Shown: positions 16,625-23,196 of the stretch, piece after piece
Layout of the letters: each line of letters opens with the position of its first letter
How positions within the stretch are numbered: the first letter of the stretch is position 1
Assembly (NCBI GenBank): GCA_031411335.1
Contig: JANOAX010000180.1
Location: 1-23,999 of the forward strand
Length of the DNA: 23,999 bases
Direction of reading: 5' to 3'
DNA from: JAJTFW01 sp031411335
GTDB taxonomy: Bacteria; Bacteroidota; Bacteroidia; AKYH767-A; OLB10
Made by a program: the position numbers and the translations under genes
The notes under the pieces: generated by a model
What the model was told of the DNA's origin: nothing
The model's database searches: none
What the model saw: only the letters and a program-made list of their open reading frames with translations

Positions 16625-16720
16625 AGGGAATTGGTAAATTGGCAAGTTGGTGAATTGGGAGTTGGTAAATTGGCAAGTCGTTAGTTGACAAATTGGTTAG
16701 TTGGTTAAATTGGTAATTCC
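16625..16720. repeat. Degenerate A/T/G tandem repeats upstream of folB
   Basis: Imperfect units of TTGGTAAATTGGCAAG / TTGGTGAATTGGGAG / TTGGTTAAATTGG fill the region before folB. Two looser units with ATAGGTAGA follow up to ~16770. The tract would be the folB leader if that gene's promoter lies further right. I see no gene in it. Confidence 0.7.
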
Positions 16721-16790
16721 GATAGGTAGACGGAGGTAATTGGGATTTGGTATAGGTAGAGGTGGTGATACGAATTCGAGTGCGAGAGTC

Positions 16791-16817
16791 AGCATTGCTT
16801 TCTGGATGAGCAATGCT
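16791..16817. terminator. Possible hairpin terminator, weak
   Basis: AGCATTGCT (16791-16799) and AGCAATGCT (16809-16817) form a perfect 9-bp stem with a 9-nt loop. It lies 42 bases beyond the stop of the leftward gene at 16859. A T-run is missing on the minus strand, so its role as terminator is uncertain. Confidence 0.4.
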
Positions 16818-16858
16818 TTATCGTTATGAAATAACTCGGAATTAACTTGAAATTAATA

Positions 16859-18223
16859 TTAGTTTTTCACCAACTTAATGCCTGGTTTATTTTGGTAACC
16901 GATAAAATAGATTCCGGGTTGGAGGAAGCTTAAATCCATTTGTGATTTGTTGCTGCTTGTATTCAAATTGTGAACGATTCTTCCAGAAACATCCGTTACA
17001 ATTAAATGCTTCATGCCTACAGCAACCATTTCAATTGTAATTGTAGATTGCACTGGATTGGGATAAATTTGTATCCCACTATTTTTTTCAATTTCGGAAA
17101 TCCCTACAGTAAACGAACGCAAATCAAAATACAATCCAGGGATGCCTGCATTGGATTGAAGCCACACAACACCCACATCGGTACCGGGAGCCGTTATGGA
17201 TGGATAGGAAGTTTCATTGATGCAATCAGGTGAAAAGTCATTAAAATTTTCGGGTGAAGAAAAAGCAGTCGGGAATAATGAAGAAGCTGTTATATAATTC
17301 ATTTTCTTATCAACACCCATGCTATCGGAATAGTAAACCATTTTAATTCCACTTCCAGTTACATCTGCATATTTCACTGCATCAAAGCACTGCGCATTGA
17401 CATTAAGATTTCCTACAAGCATTGTTTCTAATCCATAAGAAACTCCATTATCATTGCTAAGTTTATATTTAATTACATTGGAAGATGCTCCTTCCGTAAA
17501 AACCAACCAAACGTTATTTCCACTTTTAACTGACATATATTGTTGACGACTGATTCCCGCAACAAGTACATCTTGGAAAGTACCAGGCACTAATTGTCCA
17601 GGCAAAGTTTCGTCATAGGTGGCTGCTCTAACAATGGAAGTAGGTACATTGGTAGAAGCATAATTAAGGACAAGTCTATTTCCATCCATCGAAAGGCGAG
17701 GATGGGCGCTTGCTGAAGCAACAAGGGCTGTGCTTCCTGTCCATGTATAACCCCCGTCAACGGAAGAGTATCGATTCATCGCATTCGTACCGAAATTATC
17801 ACAGTATAAATAAACTGAATTGCTATTTGGTGAAGCAACAATATCATAATCGTCGACAAGCATGGTTGTAAATGGTGTTACTACATTCCCGGCTAGACTA
17901 TAAAAGAAGAGAGAGGAATCGACTTGATAGGCACAATAAACGGAATCGGTTCCAGTAACAACGAGTTTCGATTTCTTTACATTTTGGCCCATCGCTGGAT
18001 TTGCATATAATGTCCAGGTGACACCCATGTCTATTGACTGAAAAAAATTAATTCCACCAACACCTGATTGTCCGACGGGAACACTACAAAAAAGCGTTCC
18101 ATTAGCTGTTTTCACCAATGAAACTTTGCCACTCGGGAAAGAAGGAATTTCCACATCCACTCCCCAAGAGAAAACAGGTATTGAATACAAGATTGCAATG
18201 CATGAGAGTACAATTTTTTTCAT
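16859..18223 (-). CDS. Secreted BNR/sialidase-like T9SS protein
   Basis: 454 aa. A signal peptide (MKKIVLSCIAILYSIPVFSWG) is followed by a propeller-like region with Asp-box-type turns (FFQSIDMGVTW, RYSSVDGGYTW, KLSNDNGVSYG) resembling sialidase/BNR repeats, though fewer than in a full catalytic sialidase and without a recognisable FRIP motif. The last ~85 residues are a T9SS type A sorting domain (IQIYPNPVQSTITIEM, LIVTDVSGRIV, PGIYFIGYQN, KLVKN). It is probably a secreted surface protein; enzymatic activity is not supported. Its start lies 262 bases from the recombinase gene, on the opposite strand, so the two are divergent. Confidence 0.87.
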   Translation of the reverse strand: MKKIVLSCIAILYSIPVFSWGVDVEIPSFPSGKVSLVKTANGTLFCSVPVGQSGVGGINFFQSIDMGVTWTLYANPAMGQNVKKSKLVVTGTDSVYCAYQVDSSLFFYSLAGNVVTPFTTMLVDDYDIVASPNSNSVYLYCDNFGTNAMNRYSSVDGGYTWTGSTALVASASAHPRLSMDGNRLVLNYASTNVPTSIVRAATYDETLPGQLVPGTFQDVLVAGISRQQYMSVKSGNNVWLVFTEGASSNVIKYKLSNDNGVSYGLETMLVGNLNVNAQCFDAVKYADVTGSGIKMVYYSDSMGVDKKMNYITASSLFPTAFSSPENFNDFSPDCINETSYPSITAPGTDVGVVWLQSNAGIPGLYFDLRSFTVGISEIEKNSGIQIYPNPVQSTITIEMVAVGMKHLIVTDVSGRIVHNLNTSSNKSQMDLSFLQPGIYFIGYQNKPGIKLVKN

Positions 18224-18243
18224 GACAAGTTGGTTTTAGCATT

Positions 18244-18251
18244 CAAATATA
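18244..18251 (-). promoter_or_regulatory. Candidate -7 element TATATTTG for the secreted BNR gene
   Basis: On the minus strand TATATTTG matches the Bacteroidota -7 consensus TAnnTTTG exactly and lies 20 bases before the ATG at 18223. No clear TTG is seen at the expected -33 distance, so the call rests on one half of the promoter. Confidence 0.5.
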
Positions 18252-18296
18252 ATATTAAAAAACTTTAATAAATAAAATTAGTAGTGAATTTTGATT

Positions 18297-18424
18297 GTGC
18301 TGCCATCGACAAGCTCAGGGTGCATAAATCAGAGCGAGAAACCCATGCAGCAGAAATCGCTGCAGGGCAAAGCAGTGTGAGAGCTGCCATCGAGAGCCTC
18401 AGGCAGCACGATACAGAGTGAGAT
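18297..18424. repeat. Two copies of a ~43-bp GC-richer repeat
   Basis: A unit beginning GCTGCCATCGA and ending CAGAGYGAGA occurs at 18297-18339 and again at 18381-18424, with CAGCAGAAATCGCTGCAGG between. The AAGCTCAGG/GCCTCAGG cores resemble dispersed extragenic palindromes. It fills the space before the recombinase gene and differs in composition from its AT-rich surroundings. Confidence 0.6.
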
Positions 18425-18425
18425 T

Positions 18426-18451
18426 CGTTTGCAAACGTTTGTAGTCGACTA
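18426..18451. promoter_or_regulatory. Two perfect palindromes upstream of the recombinase
   Basis: CGTTTGCAAACG (18426-18437) and TAGTCGACTA (18442-18451) lie 35-60 bases before the ATG at 18486. The half-motif CGACTA recurs at 18467. Such spacing suits an operator controlling the recombinase. No good -7/-33 promoter is recognised nearby. Confidence 0.4.
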
Positions 18452-18485
18452 AAAATGTTTAAAATACGACTATTCATTTTTTCTT

Positions 18486-19841
18486 ATGGAGATTTGCGGC
18501 ATGGAAAAACAAGTATTTATTTTTATGGCTAAGGCGATACATCATGATCAAGAAGTTTGGTTGTTAAAATTTCCGAATGAAAACATGTTGAGGGAAAAAA
18601 TTCTTAAGGTCGGACATATCAAATGGAGCAAGACGAAACACTGTTGGTATGGTGTAGGGACGGATGAATTTATTAGTGGGATTCGGGCAATAGATGGAGT
18701 ACAAGTTCTCGTTCGAAAATACACACCGGATATACAGATTGAGAAACAGAGTGAGAAACAGTCCCGATTGCTATCGGGAGAGAGCGAAAAGCAGAGGGAG
18801 AGTAAGAGGGAGAGTTCAACGCAAACTTCAGATTCAACGAATTCTCATCAGCAAAAATGGGAGCCACCAAAAATTTACATTGCCAAGTCCCGGCTCAATA
18901 AAGGAAAGAAAAAAACGATTGCTCCTACAAAAGCAGAATTGCCAATTGCTGCCCAAAAGGATTTGAAAAGCTGGAAGGAGTTTTTGGAGACGATGCAATA
19001 TGCTCCGAGAAGTATACAGGTATATGCAACTGCATTGCGTGAGTTTTTATTATGGATTGGGGACGTCCATCATAAGGAAGTTAAGAAGGAACATGTGAAT
19101 GACTACATGCAATATTTAGTGAAAGAAAAAGGTGTTTCGAGGTCGTACCAGAACCAACATGTAAATGCAATTAAGTCATTTTATAAGCATACATTTTCCA
19201 TCCACCTCAGTTCGGACATGGTTGTTCGACCACGCAAGGAATATAAATTGCCGCACTACTTAACCCGTGAAGAAGTGACTAAGATTTTCAACAGCATTGG
19301 TAACATAAAGCATCGCAGCATGGTATGTTTAGTATACGCATGCGGACTCCGGTTGGGTGAGGTGCTCAGGTTGCGACTTTGCGACATTGATGCTGCACAG
19401 CGTTTATTATTAATAAGACAATCGAAAGGCAATAAGGATCGAGTAGTCCCGCTACCCGAAAGCATCCTTATGCAATTGAACGACTATGCTATGGTTTTCA
19501 AACCCAAGATTTTTCTTTTCGAAGGGCAAATAAGCGGAGATCCCTATTCAGAGAGGTCGATGCAACAAGTATTCAAAAATGCGGTTAGGCGCAGTGGAAT
19601 CCGACAAACAGATGCTTCATTACATTGGTTAAGGCACAGTTACGCTACTCATTTACTAGAGATGGGCACTAATGTACGCGACTTACAAACCTTGCTAGGG
19701 CATAAAAGTTTGAAAACCACAGAAGGATACACGCACATCAGCTCTACCAAATTCAAGCATATCGTTAGTCCATTCGACGTATTACCCAACGAAATCGCCC
19801 AAGGCAAAGATCCAGATACTCCAAAAAAGCTTTATTTTTGA
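18486..19841 (+). CDS. Tyrosine recombinase, presumed cassette integrase (XerC/D-like, N-terminal extension)
   Basis: 451 aa. Catalytic residues are all visible: Arg289 (ACGLRLGE), Lys314 (QSKGNKDR), His380 and Arg383 (HWLRHSYATHL), His406 (LLGHKSLKTT) and Tyr415 (GYTH). A SAM-like core-binding domain occupies ~157-240. Residues ~1-80 form an extra domain (VWLLKFPNENML, HIKWSKTKHCWYG) that I associate with Bacteroidota integrases. A Glu/Lys/Ser/Gln-rich linker spans ~85-150. Between Lys314 and His380 there is no KYP...W.W.Y.FP-type insertion, the hallmark of IntI. The ATG at 18486 is used; Met6 or Met14 are alternatives. Its gene points toward the array, and the inferred attI lies 68 bases after its stop. 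Cassette integrase is inferred from the array; XerC/D-like is what the sequence itself shows. Confidence 0.9.
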   Translation: MEICGMEKQVFIFMAKAIHHDQEVWLLKFPNENMLREKILKVGHIKWSKTKHCWYGVGTDEFISGIRAIDGVQVLVRKYTPDIQIEKQSEKQSRLLSGESEKQRESKRESSTQTSDSTNSHQQKWEPPKIYIAKSRLNKGKKKTIAPTKAELPIAAQKDLKSWKEFLETMQYAPRSIQVYATALREFLLWIGDVHHKEVKKEHVNDYMQYLVKEKGVSRSYQNQHVNAIKSFYKHTFSIHLSSDMVVRPRKEYKLPHYLTREEVTKIFNSIGNIKHRSMVCLVYACGLRLGEVLRLRLCDIDAAQRLLLIRQSKGNKDRVVPLPESILMQLNDYAMVFKPKIFLFEGQISGDPYSERSMQQVFKNAVRRSGIRQTDASLHWLRHSYATHLLEMGTNVRDLQTLLGHKSLKTTEGYTHISSTKFKHIVSPFDVLPNEIAQGKDPDTPKKLYF

Positions 19842-19910
19842 AATGCCACAAACCCACGGCTAGCCCAATTGCGTCGAGCAAAAAGAGGGTTTTAGGCATC
19901 AATAATAAGT
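19842..19910 (+). other. Inferred attI (primary attachment site)
   Basis: The first cassette's left edge is fixed by TTATGAGCG (19910-19918), which matches that cassette's own tail, so the platform must end at the G of G^TT at 19909. The ~68 bases between the recombinase stop and this G are therefore the attI candidate. They contain the palindrome GGCTAGCC (19858-19865), and ATAAGTTAT straddles the crossover. No attC-like partner arm is visible to the left. The exact left edge is unknown. Confidence 0.6.
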
Positions 19911-20276
19911 TATGAGCGATAAATCAATTTTTGGAAATGTATACTACTGTTTTTAGGATCATGAGTGGGTGCCATTTGCCGTTATTTATTTCGTTTCTTT
20001 TTTAAAAAAGGGTTAAGTGACACGAAGTGGCAGCCCCTTTACTTTTTCTTTTTTTGCTGGCAAGATTTCTTGTGAAGAAAAAAATAAAAAGTAAAGGTAG
20101 CGGTTTTATCGCTATTTAACCCTTTTTTAAACACTTGTATTCGTTTAATAACGGCTAAGTGGTCTCATGACCCTACCATCAATTCCACTTCGTCAAGCGG
20201 GGCTTGAAGGAAATTGAATTGATTAAAACAGTAGATATACTTTCCCTATGGCTAAAATAAATTTACCGCTCATAAC
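19909..20276. repeat. Cassette 1 body: giant imperfect inverted repeat, no ORF
   Basis: The body folds on a centre near 20066. Matched arms are: GTTATGAGCG/CGCTCATAAC (ends), GTATAC..TACTGTTTT/AAAACAGTAG..TATAC, AGGATCATGAG/CTCATGACCCT, GCCGTTATT/AATAACGGC, TTTAAAAAAGGGTTAA/TTAACCCTTTTTTAAA and CCTTTACTTTTT/AAAAAGTAAAGG (20036-20097). Small side hairpins sit in both arms (CAC-GAA-GTG on the left; TAGCG/CGCTA on the right). No ORF of useful length is present on either strand. The 577 bases between the recombinase and the first cassette gene are thus attI, this body and attC1. Confidence 0.85.
20178..20223. repeat. Nested hairpin in the right arm of the cassette 1 repeat
   Basis: ATCAATT (20178-20184) pairs with AATTGAT (20217-20223). 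Inside it TCAAGC (20193-20198), a GGG loop and GCTTGA (20202-20207) form a perfect 6-bp hairpin. The left arm has no counterpart, so this ~46-bp block shifts the outermost arm matches off-centre. Confidence 0.7.
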
Positions 20277-20400
20277 ACGCGGTTGGCAAAAAAGCGGTAT
20301 CAGTGGTAAATAAAACTTACTTCTTCGAATAGATATTCAGGAAATGATTTAACTTAGTACTTCGGAATCCGCTTCTTCGCCAACCGCGGGAACGTTATGC
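20270..20400 (+). other. attC1
   Basis: 131 bp. R''-type box TCATAAC (20270-20276) and R'-type box GTTATGC (20394-20400), crossover after G 20394. The inner stem CGCGGTTGGC (20278-20287) pairs with GCCAACCGCG (20379-20388). Between boxes and stem there is 1 nt on the left and 5 nt (GGAAC) on the right. Confidence 0.85.
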
Positions 20401-20418
20401 ACAATTATTAGAACACAG

Positions 20419-21042
20419 ATGAACAGTTTACTTTCGACATTAATTTTACTCGTTATCGGGTTAAATTGCTTCAGCCAAAACAACATTGAATTAGAATTCA
20501 AACACGACTCAGTTGACGGACACAGAAAATTATGTTTTCCCAATGGTAAGACGAATGTGGAATATGATGTGGTTAACGGAAAAGTTAATGGTCGCATGAC
20601 TATATACAATAAGAATGGAAAAGTTTATAAGACAATAGATATTACCGATAATAAATACAATGGCGAGGTGAAAATATTTGACAATAAAGGAAGAGTTGGA
20701 TTTTATCAACTAACACGCAATGACACTTTGCTATTAGAAGTTGATTCAGGATATTACTTTTTCGGGAAACACCTTCGTGGAAGATGGTTTTGGAGCAGAG
20801 AATCAGATATAAATATGGATAAGATATCGGTAAAGAACAAAGACGCTTTTAATAAGTTTTGGAATTACTACGGTTATGTACCAGCAATAAACGGGACAAC
20901 TACTATTTATTACATGAGCGGACAAAAGAAAAAAGAAAAACCCAGAACAGATGGCAAGCGAAACGGAAAATGGAAATGGTTTGATAAACATGGCACGCAA
21001 ACTAAAAGTGTGACTTACGACATGGGAAAACGGGTAAAATAA
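20419..21042 (+). CDS. Cassette 2: secreted MORN-like repeat protein
   Basis: 207 aa. The N-terminus is a signal peptide (MNSLLSTLILLVIGLNCFSQ); GLNC is not a good lipobox, so cleavage after FSQ is more likely. The body has short Gly-Lys-x-Asn-Gly units typical of MORN_2/YwqK-like repeats: NGKVNGRMTIYNKNGKVYK, NKYNGEVKIFDNKGRV and GKRNGKWKWFDKHGTQTKS. Proteins of this type are sometimes labelled as YwqK-family antitoxins, but that role is not shown here. The ATG lies 25 bases from the cassette edge, leaving no room for its own promoter, so transcription probably comes from upstream. The gene ends 31 bases before the next attC. Confidence 0.7.
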   Translation: MNSLLSTLILLVIGLNCFSQNNIELEFKHDSVDGHRKLCFPNGKTNVEYDVVNGKVNGRMTIYNKNGKVYKTIDITDNKYNGEVKIFDNKGRVGFYQLTRNDTLLLEVDSGYYFFGKHLRGRWFWSRESDINMDKISVKNKDAFNKFWNYYGYVPAINGTTTIYYMSGQKKKEKPRTDGKRNGKWKWFDKHGTQTKSVTYDMGKRVK

Positions 21043-21073
21043 ATTGATTTCTTAGCATGAGAAAAATAACTGT

Positions 21074-21200
21074 GCATAACAGGTCCTTTGCGTCAGGCGG
21101 GCATTTGGTTACACAAAACTTAATTGGTAATTTTAATATCTCAAATAAATAGAAATCACGCTTCGTGTCCCGCCCAACGCAAAGCCCCGGAACGTTATAC
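21074..21200 (+). other. attC2
   Basis: 127 bp. Boxes GCATAAC (21074-21080) and GTTATAC (21194-21200). Stems CTTTGCGT (21086-21093) with ACGCAAAG (21177-21184), and GGCGGG (21096-21101) with CCCGCC (21169-21174). Spacers are 5 nt on the left and 9 nt on the right. It is nearly identical to attC4. About 100 AT-rich bases with no clear promoter then lead to the cassette 3 gene. Confidence 0.9.
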
Positions 21201-21304
21201 GCAACTCTTGGACAGCAGTGCTAACATCAAACTTACAACAAGAACCAAACTTTTTTATTTTTTACTAACTTAAATAATCATTACTAAACAATAGCTAACA
21301 AAAT

Positions 21305-21949
21305 ATGGAAGAAATTTTATCATTGCGGCTTGCCAGAATGGCTCTTTCGATTAGGCATTCAGAAGTTGTACATGGCACAGACTTTAGTCCTGTTCAACCT
21401 GTAGAAAGTTCTGAAATTGAAGAAGCTATTAAAGCTGGTTTCAGTGAGTCCTTCACATCTAATTACCATCTTGGAGCACAGTTTATCATTAGGTGGGTAG
21501 AAAATGAACCTGCGACCAACGCTTTAGGTGGAGAGGTTAGAATATTATCTTTAAAAAATATTATTCAAAAATTATCCAGTTCAAATTTCGACCCAAAAAA
21601 CTTTGATGATGACGACCCGATTTTAGATTTTCATGTTGTGGATGAATTCAGTAACGAAGTCGGAGTTGGTATATATGCCGGCAAAAGTTCAACCAACTCA
21701 CTTTACTATTTTGCCATTGACGAAACACCTGTCTATTTAGGTTTAGACTTTTCTGGTTATCTCGAAATGATTATTACTTCACGTGGGTTTCTCTATTGGC
21801 AAAAAGCAATTCTTTCAATAAGAAACAACACGGAATACAAAGAAACAGAAAAATTTAAAGAACAAATGCCTCGTTTGTTTCCTGGATGGACATGGGAAGG
21901 ATTTGTATCGAAGTATGAATCACTTAGAATTGAAGAAGATGCCTATTAA
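21305..21949 (+). CDS. Cassette 3: unrecognised 214-aa protein
   Basis: 214 aa, soluble, acidic, with no signal peptide or membrane helix. I do not recognise a family. Visible parts are a helical start (EEILSLRLARMALSIRHSE), an Asp-rich stretch (FDDDDPILDF), a central alternating region (NEVGVGIYAGKSS, SLYYFAIDETPVYLGLDFSGYLEMIITSR) and a Trp-rich end (FPGWTWEGFV). The strand-loop pattern in the second half is loosely like SMI1/KNR4 (SUKH) immunity proteins, but this is only an impression. Start choice: the ATG at 21305; Met12 is an alternative. It is the only gene of its cassette, in the shared orientation. Confidence 0.75.
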   Translation: MEEILSLRLARMALSIRHSEVVHGTDFSPVQPVESSEIEEAIKAGFSESFTSNYHLGAQFIIRWVENEPATNALGGEVRILSLKNIIQKLSSSNFDPKNFDDDDPILDFHVVDEFSNEVGVGIYAGKSSTNSLYYFAIDETPVYLGLDFSGYLEMIITSRGFLYWQKAILSIRNNTEYKETEKFKEQMPRLFPGWTWEGFVSKYESLRIEEDAY

Positions 21950-22011
21950 ATTCTGACTTGATTAAGACTAGACGAAATTAATATTTGAATAGAAATTAAA
22001 TTAAGAGCAGC

Positions 22012-22143
22012 GTATAACAGCACCTACAAGAAATTGGCGGTTCAGTGGGTAAATATAGCTTTGTGCTTCGTATCAAGTTCAGTGCTGGCAGAAAGTTTTC
22101 GTCTCCGAAATCGCCAACTTCTTGTAGCTGCAAAACGTTAGCT
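22012..22143 (+). other. attC3
   Basis: 132 bp. Boxes GTATAAC (22012-22018) and GTTAGCT (22137-22143). A 16-bp stem with one mismatch pairs 22024-22039 (CTACAAGAAATTGGCG) with 22112-22127. Spacers are 5 nt on the left and 9 nt on the right. Its inner sequence resembles attC1 (CAGTGGGTAAATA versus CAGTGGTAAATA). Confidence 0.88.
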
Positions 22144-22151
22144 GCAACTTT

Positions 22152-22691
22152 ATGACGAAAGAGAACACATACAAAATACATGACGACAGAATAGAATTTG
22201 ACTTCTATAATCTGTATTTTAGTTCTGTGCATAAAGACAAAATTGTAACGTTAAACAGAATTAATGCAGTTGATTTAAACACTAGACCACATTCACTTAT
22301 TATCGACAACAGAGAAATAATTTTTCTAAATCATAGTGATACAAATTCATTAGAGCCTTTTGCTATTAAAAATAAAATTCCTCTATCGACACATTTGGAT
22401 ACTTGGGCAATCTTGACAAGGGAATATCTCGACACGCAGCTTGACGAAAAGACACTTAAAGAGCAAGACGAAAAACTTCATGCAATTGGTATTGACCAGA
22501 ATGACTTTAAGAAAATAAGTAAAGGACTTTGGTGGACGATGTGCTATACAATGGAATGGATTTACCTTGGACTTTGGGACGTTTTTGCAATGAAGCAACA
22601 TAGAAATCCATTATATCGACTATACGGGAAAAGCTATTACTGGAAATTAATGAAAATTGGACTTAAAGGTAGTGAATATGACAACCGATAA
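22152..22691 (+). CDS. Cassette 4: unrecognised 179-aa protein
   Basis: 179 aa, soluble, no signal peptide. I do not recognise a family. The first half has alternating short strands (DRIEFDFYNLYFSS, SLIIDNREIIFL); the second half is helical and rich in Trp and Tyr (KGLWWTMCYTMEWIYLGLWD, YRLYGKSYYWKLMKIGL), possibly amphipathic. The ATG lies 15 bases after the crossover G of attC3, so it is virtually leaderless within its cassette and depends on an outside promoter. The stop is 10 bases before attC4. Confidence 0.72.
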   Translation: MTKENTYKIHDDRIEFDFYNLYFSSVHKDKIVTLNRINAVDLNTRPHSLIIDNREIIFLNHSDTNSLEPFAIKNKIPLSTHLDTWAILTREYLDTQLDEKTLKEQDEKLHAIGIDQNDFKKISKGLWWTMCYTMEWIYLGLWDVFAMKQHRNPLYRLYGKSYYWKLMKIGLKGSEYDNR

Positions 22692-22700
22692 AAAAGCAGC

Positions 22701-22827
22701 AGCTAACAGGTCCTTTGCGTCAGGCGGGCATTTTGTTACATAGAAATTAATTGGTAAATTTAATATCTCAAATAAATAGAAATCATGCTCCGTGTCCCGC
22801 CCAACGCAAAGCCCCGGAACGTTAGGC
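22701..22827 (+). other. attC4
   Basis: 127 bp. Boxes AGCTAAC (22701-22707) and GTTAGGC (22821-22827). Stem CTTTGCGT (22713-22720) pairs with ACGCAAAG (22804-22811). Spacers are 5 nt on the left and 9 nt (CCCCGGAAC) on the right. It differs from attC2 by only a few substitutions outside the outer boxes. Confidence 0.9.
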
Positions 22828-22849
22828 GGCATTATTTCTTAAGTTTTTC

Positions 22850-22888
22850 TTGCTTTTCCTTAATTAACTACTTACCTTTGGCGTAAGT
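22850..22888 (+). promoter_or_regulatory. Candidate promoter and HigA operator of cassette 5
   Basis: TTG (22850-22852) and TACCTTTG (22873-22880), an exact TAnnTTTG, are 20 bases apart. The inverted repeat ACTTAC (22870-22875) / GTAAGT (22883-22888) covers the -7 element and is followed by GTAACGTAAAA, a possible extra half-site. The toxin ATG is at 22905. HigA antitoxins usually repress their own promoter at such palindromes; here this is inferred. Confidence 0.6.
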
Positions 22889-22904
22889 AACGTAAAACAT
22901 AAGC

Positions 22905-23189
22905 ATGATTATTTCCTTTGGTTCAAAAGACACTCAAAAGATATGGGAAGGATCTCGGGTAAAAAAACCTGCTGGCGAACTTCAGGAAGTAGCAAGACGT
23001 AAACTAAGAATGTTGAACAACTCTCAAAACATAGTCGATCTTAAGATTCCGCCTTCAAACAAATTGGAAAAACTAAAAGGCACACTACGCGAATATCATT
23101 CCATCAGAATAAATGATCAATGGAGAATCATTTTTAAATGGAATAATGGAAATGCATCAGAAGTTGAAATAATTGACTATCATAAATAA
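22905..23189 (+). CDS. higB: Cassette 5: HigB-type toxin (RelE/ParE superfamily)
   Basis: 94 aa, the usual HigB length. Family features are the start MIISFGSKDTQKIWEG, the helix LQEVARRKLRMLNNSQNIVDLKIPPSNKLEKLKGT, YHSIRINDQWRIIFKW (the conserved RINDQWRI strand) and a C-terminal EVEIIDYHK. HigB toxins are ribosome-dependent mRNA interferases; this follows from the family and not from any test here. The antitoxin follows after 7 bases, the usual HigB-first order. The gene has its own promoter candidate, unlike its neighbours. Such modules are well-known cassettes in large integrons, where they discourage loss of the array. Confidence 0.93.
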   Translation: MIISFGSKDTQKIWEGSRVKKPAGELQEVARRKLRMLNNSQNIVDLKIPPSNKLEKLKGTLREYHSIRINDQWRIIFKWNNGNASEVEIIDYHK

Positions 23190-23196
23190 CAATATC

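Noticed and set aside
18486..19841. A chromosomal XerC or XerD serving dimer resolution
   Set aside because: The N-terminal extension and linker are atypical for housekeeping Xer proteins, and the adjacent attC array gives a better explanation, though a Xer origin is likely.
19842..19908. A left half of another attC before the first cassette
   Set aside because: No box of the RYYYAAC type and no arm complementary to the sequence before 19909 could be found, so attI is the better reading.
20036..20097. The core hairpin of cassette 1 read as a simple intrinsic terminator
   Set aside because: The A/T-rich stem is part of a much larger symmetrical structure and is not followed by a T-run outside the stem; termination is possible but not the best description.
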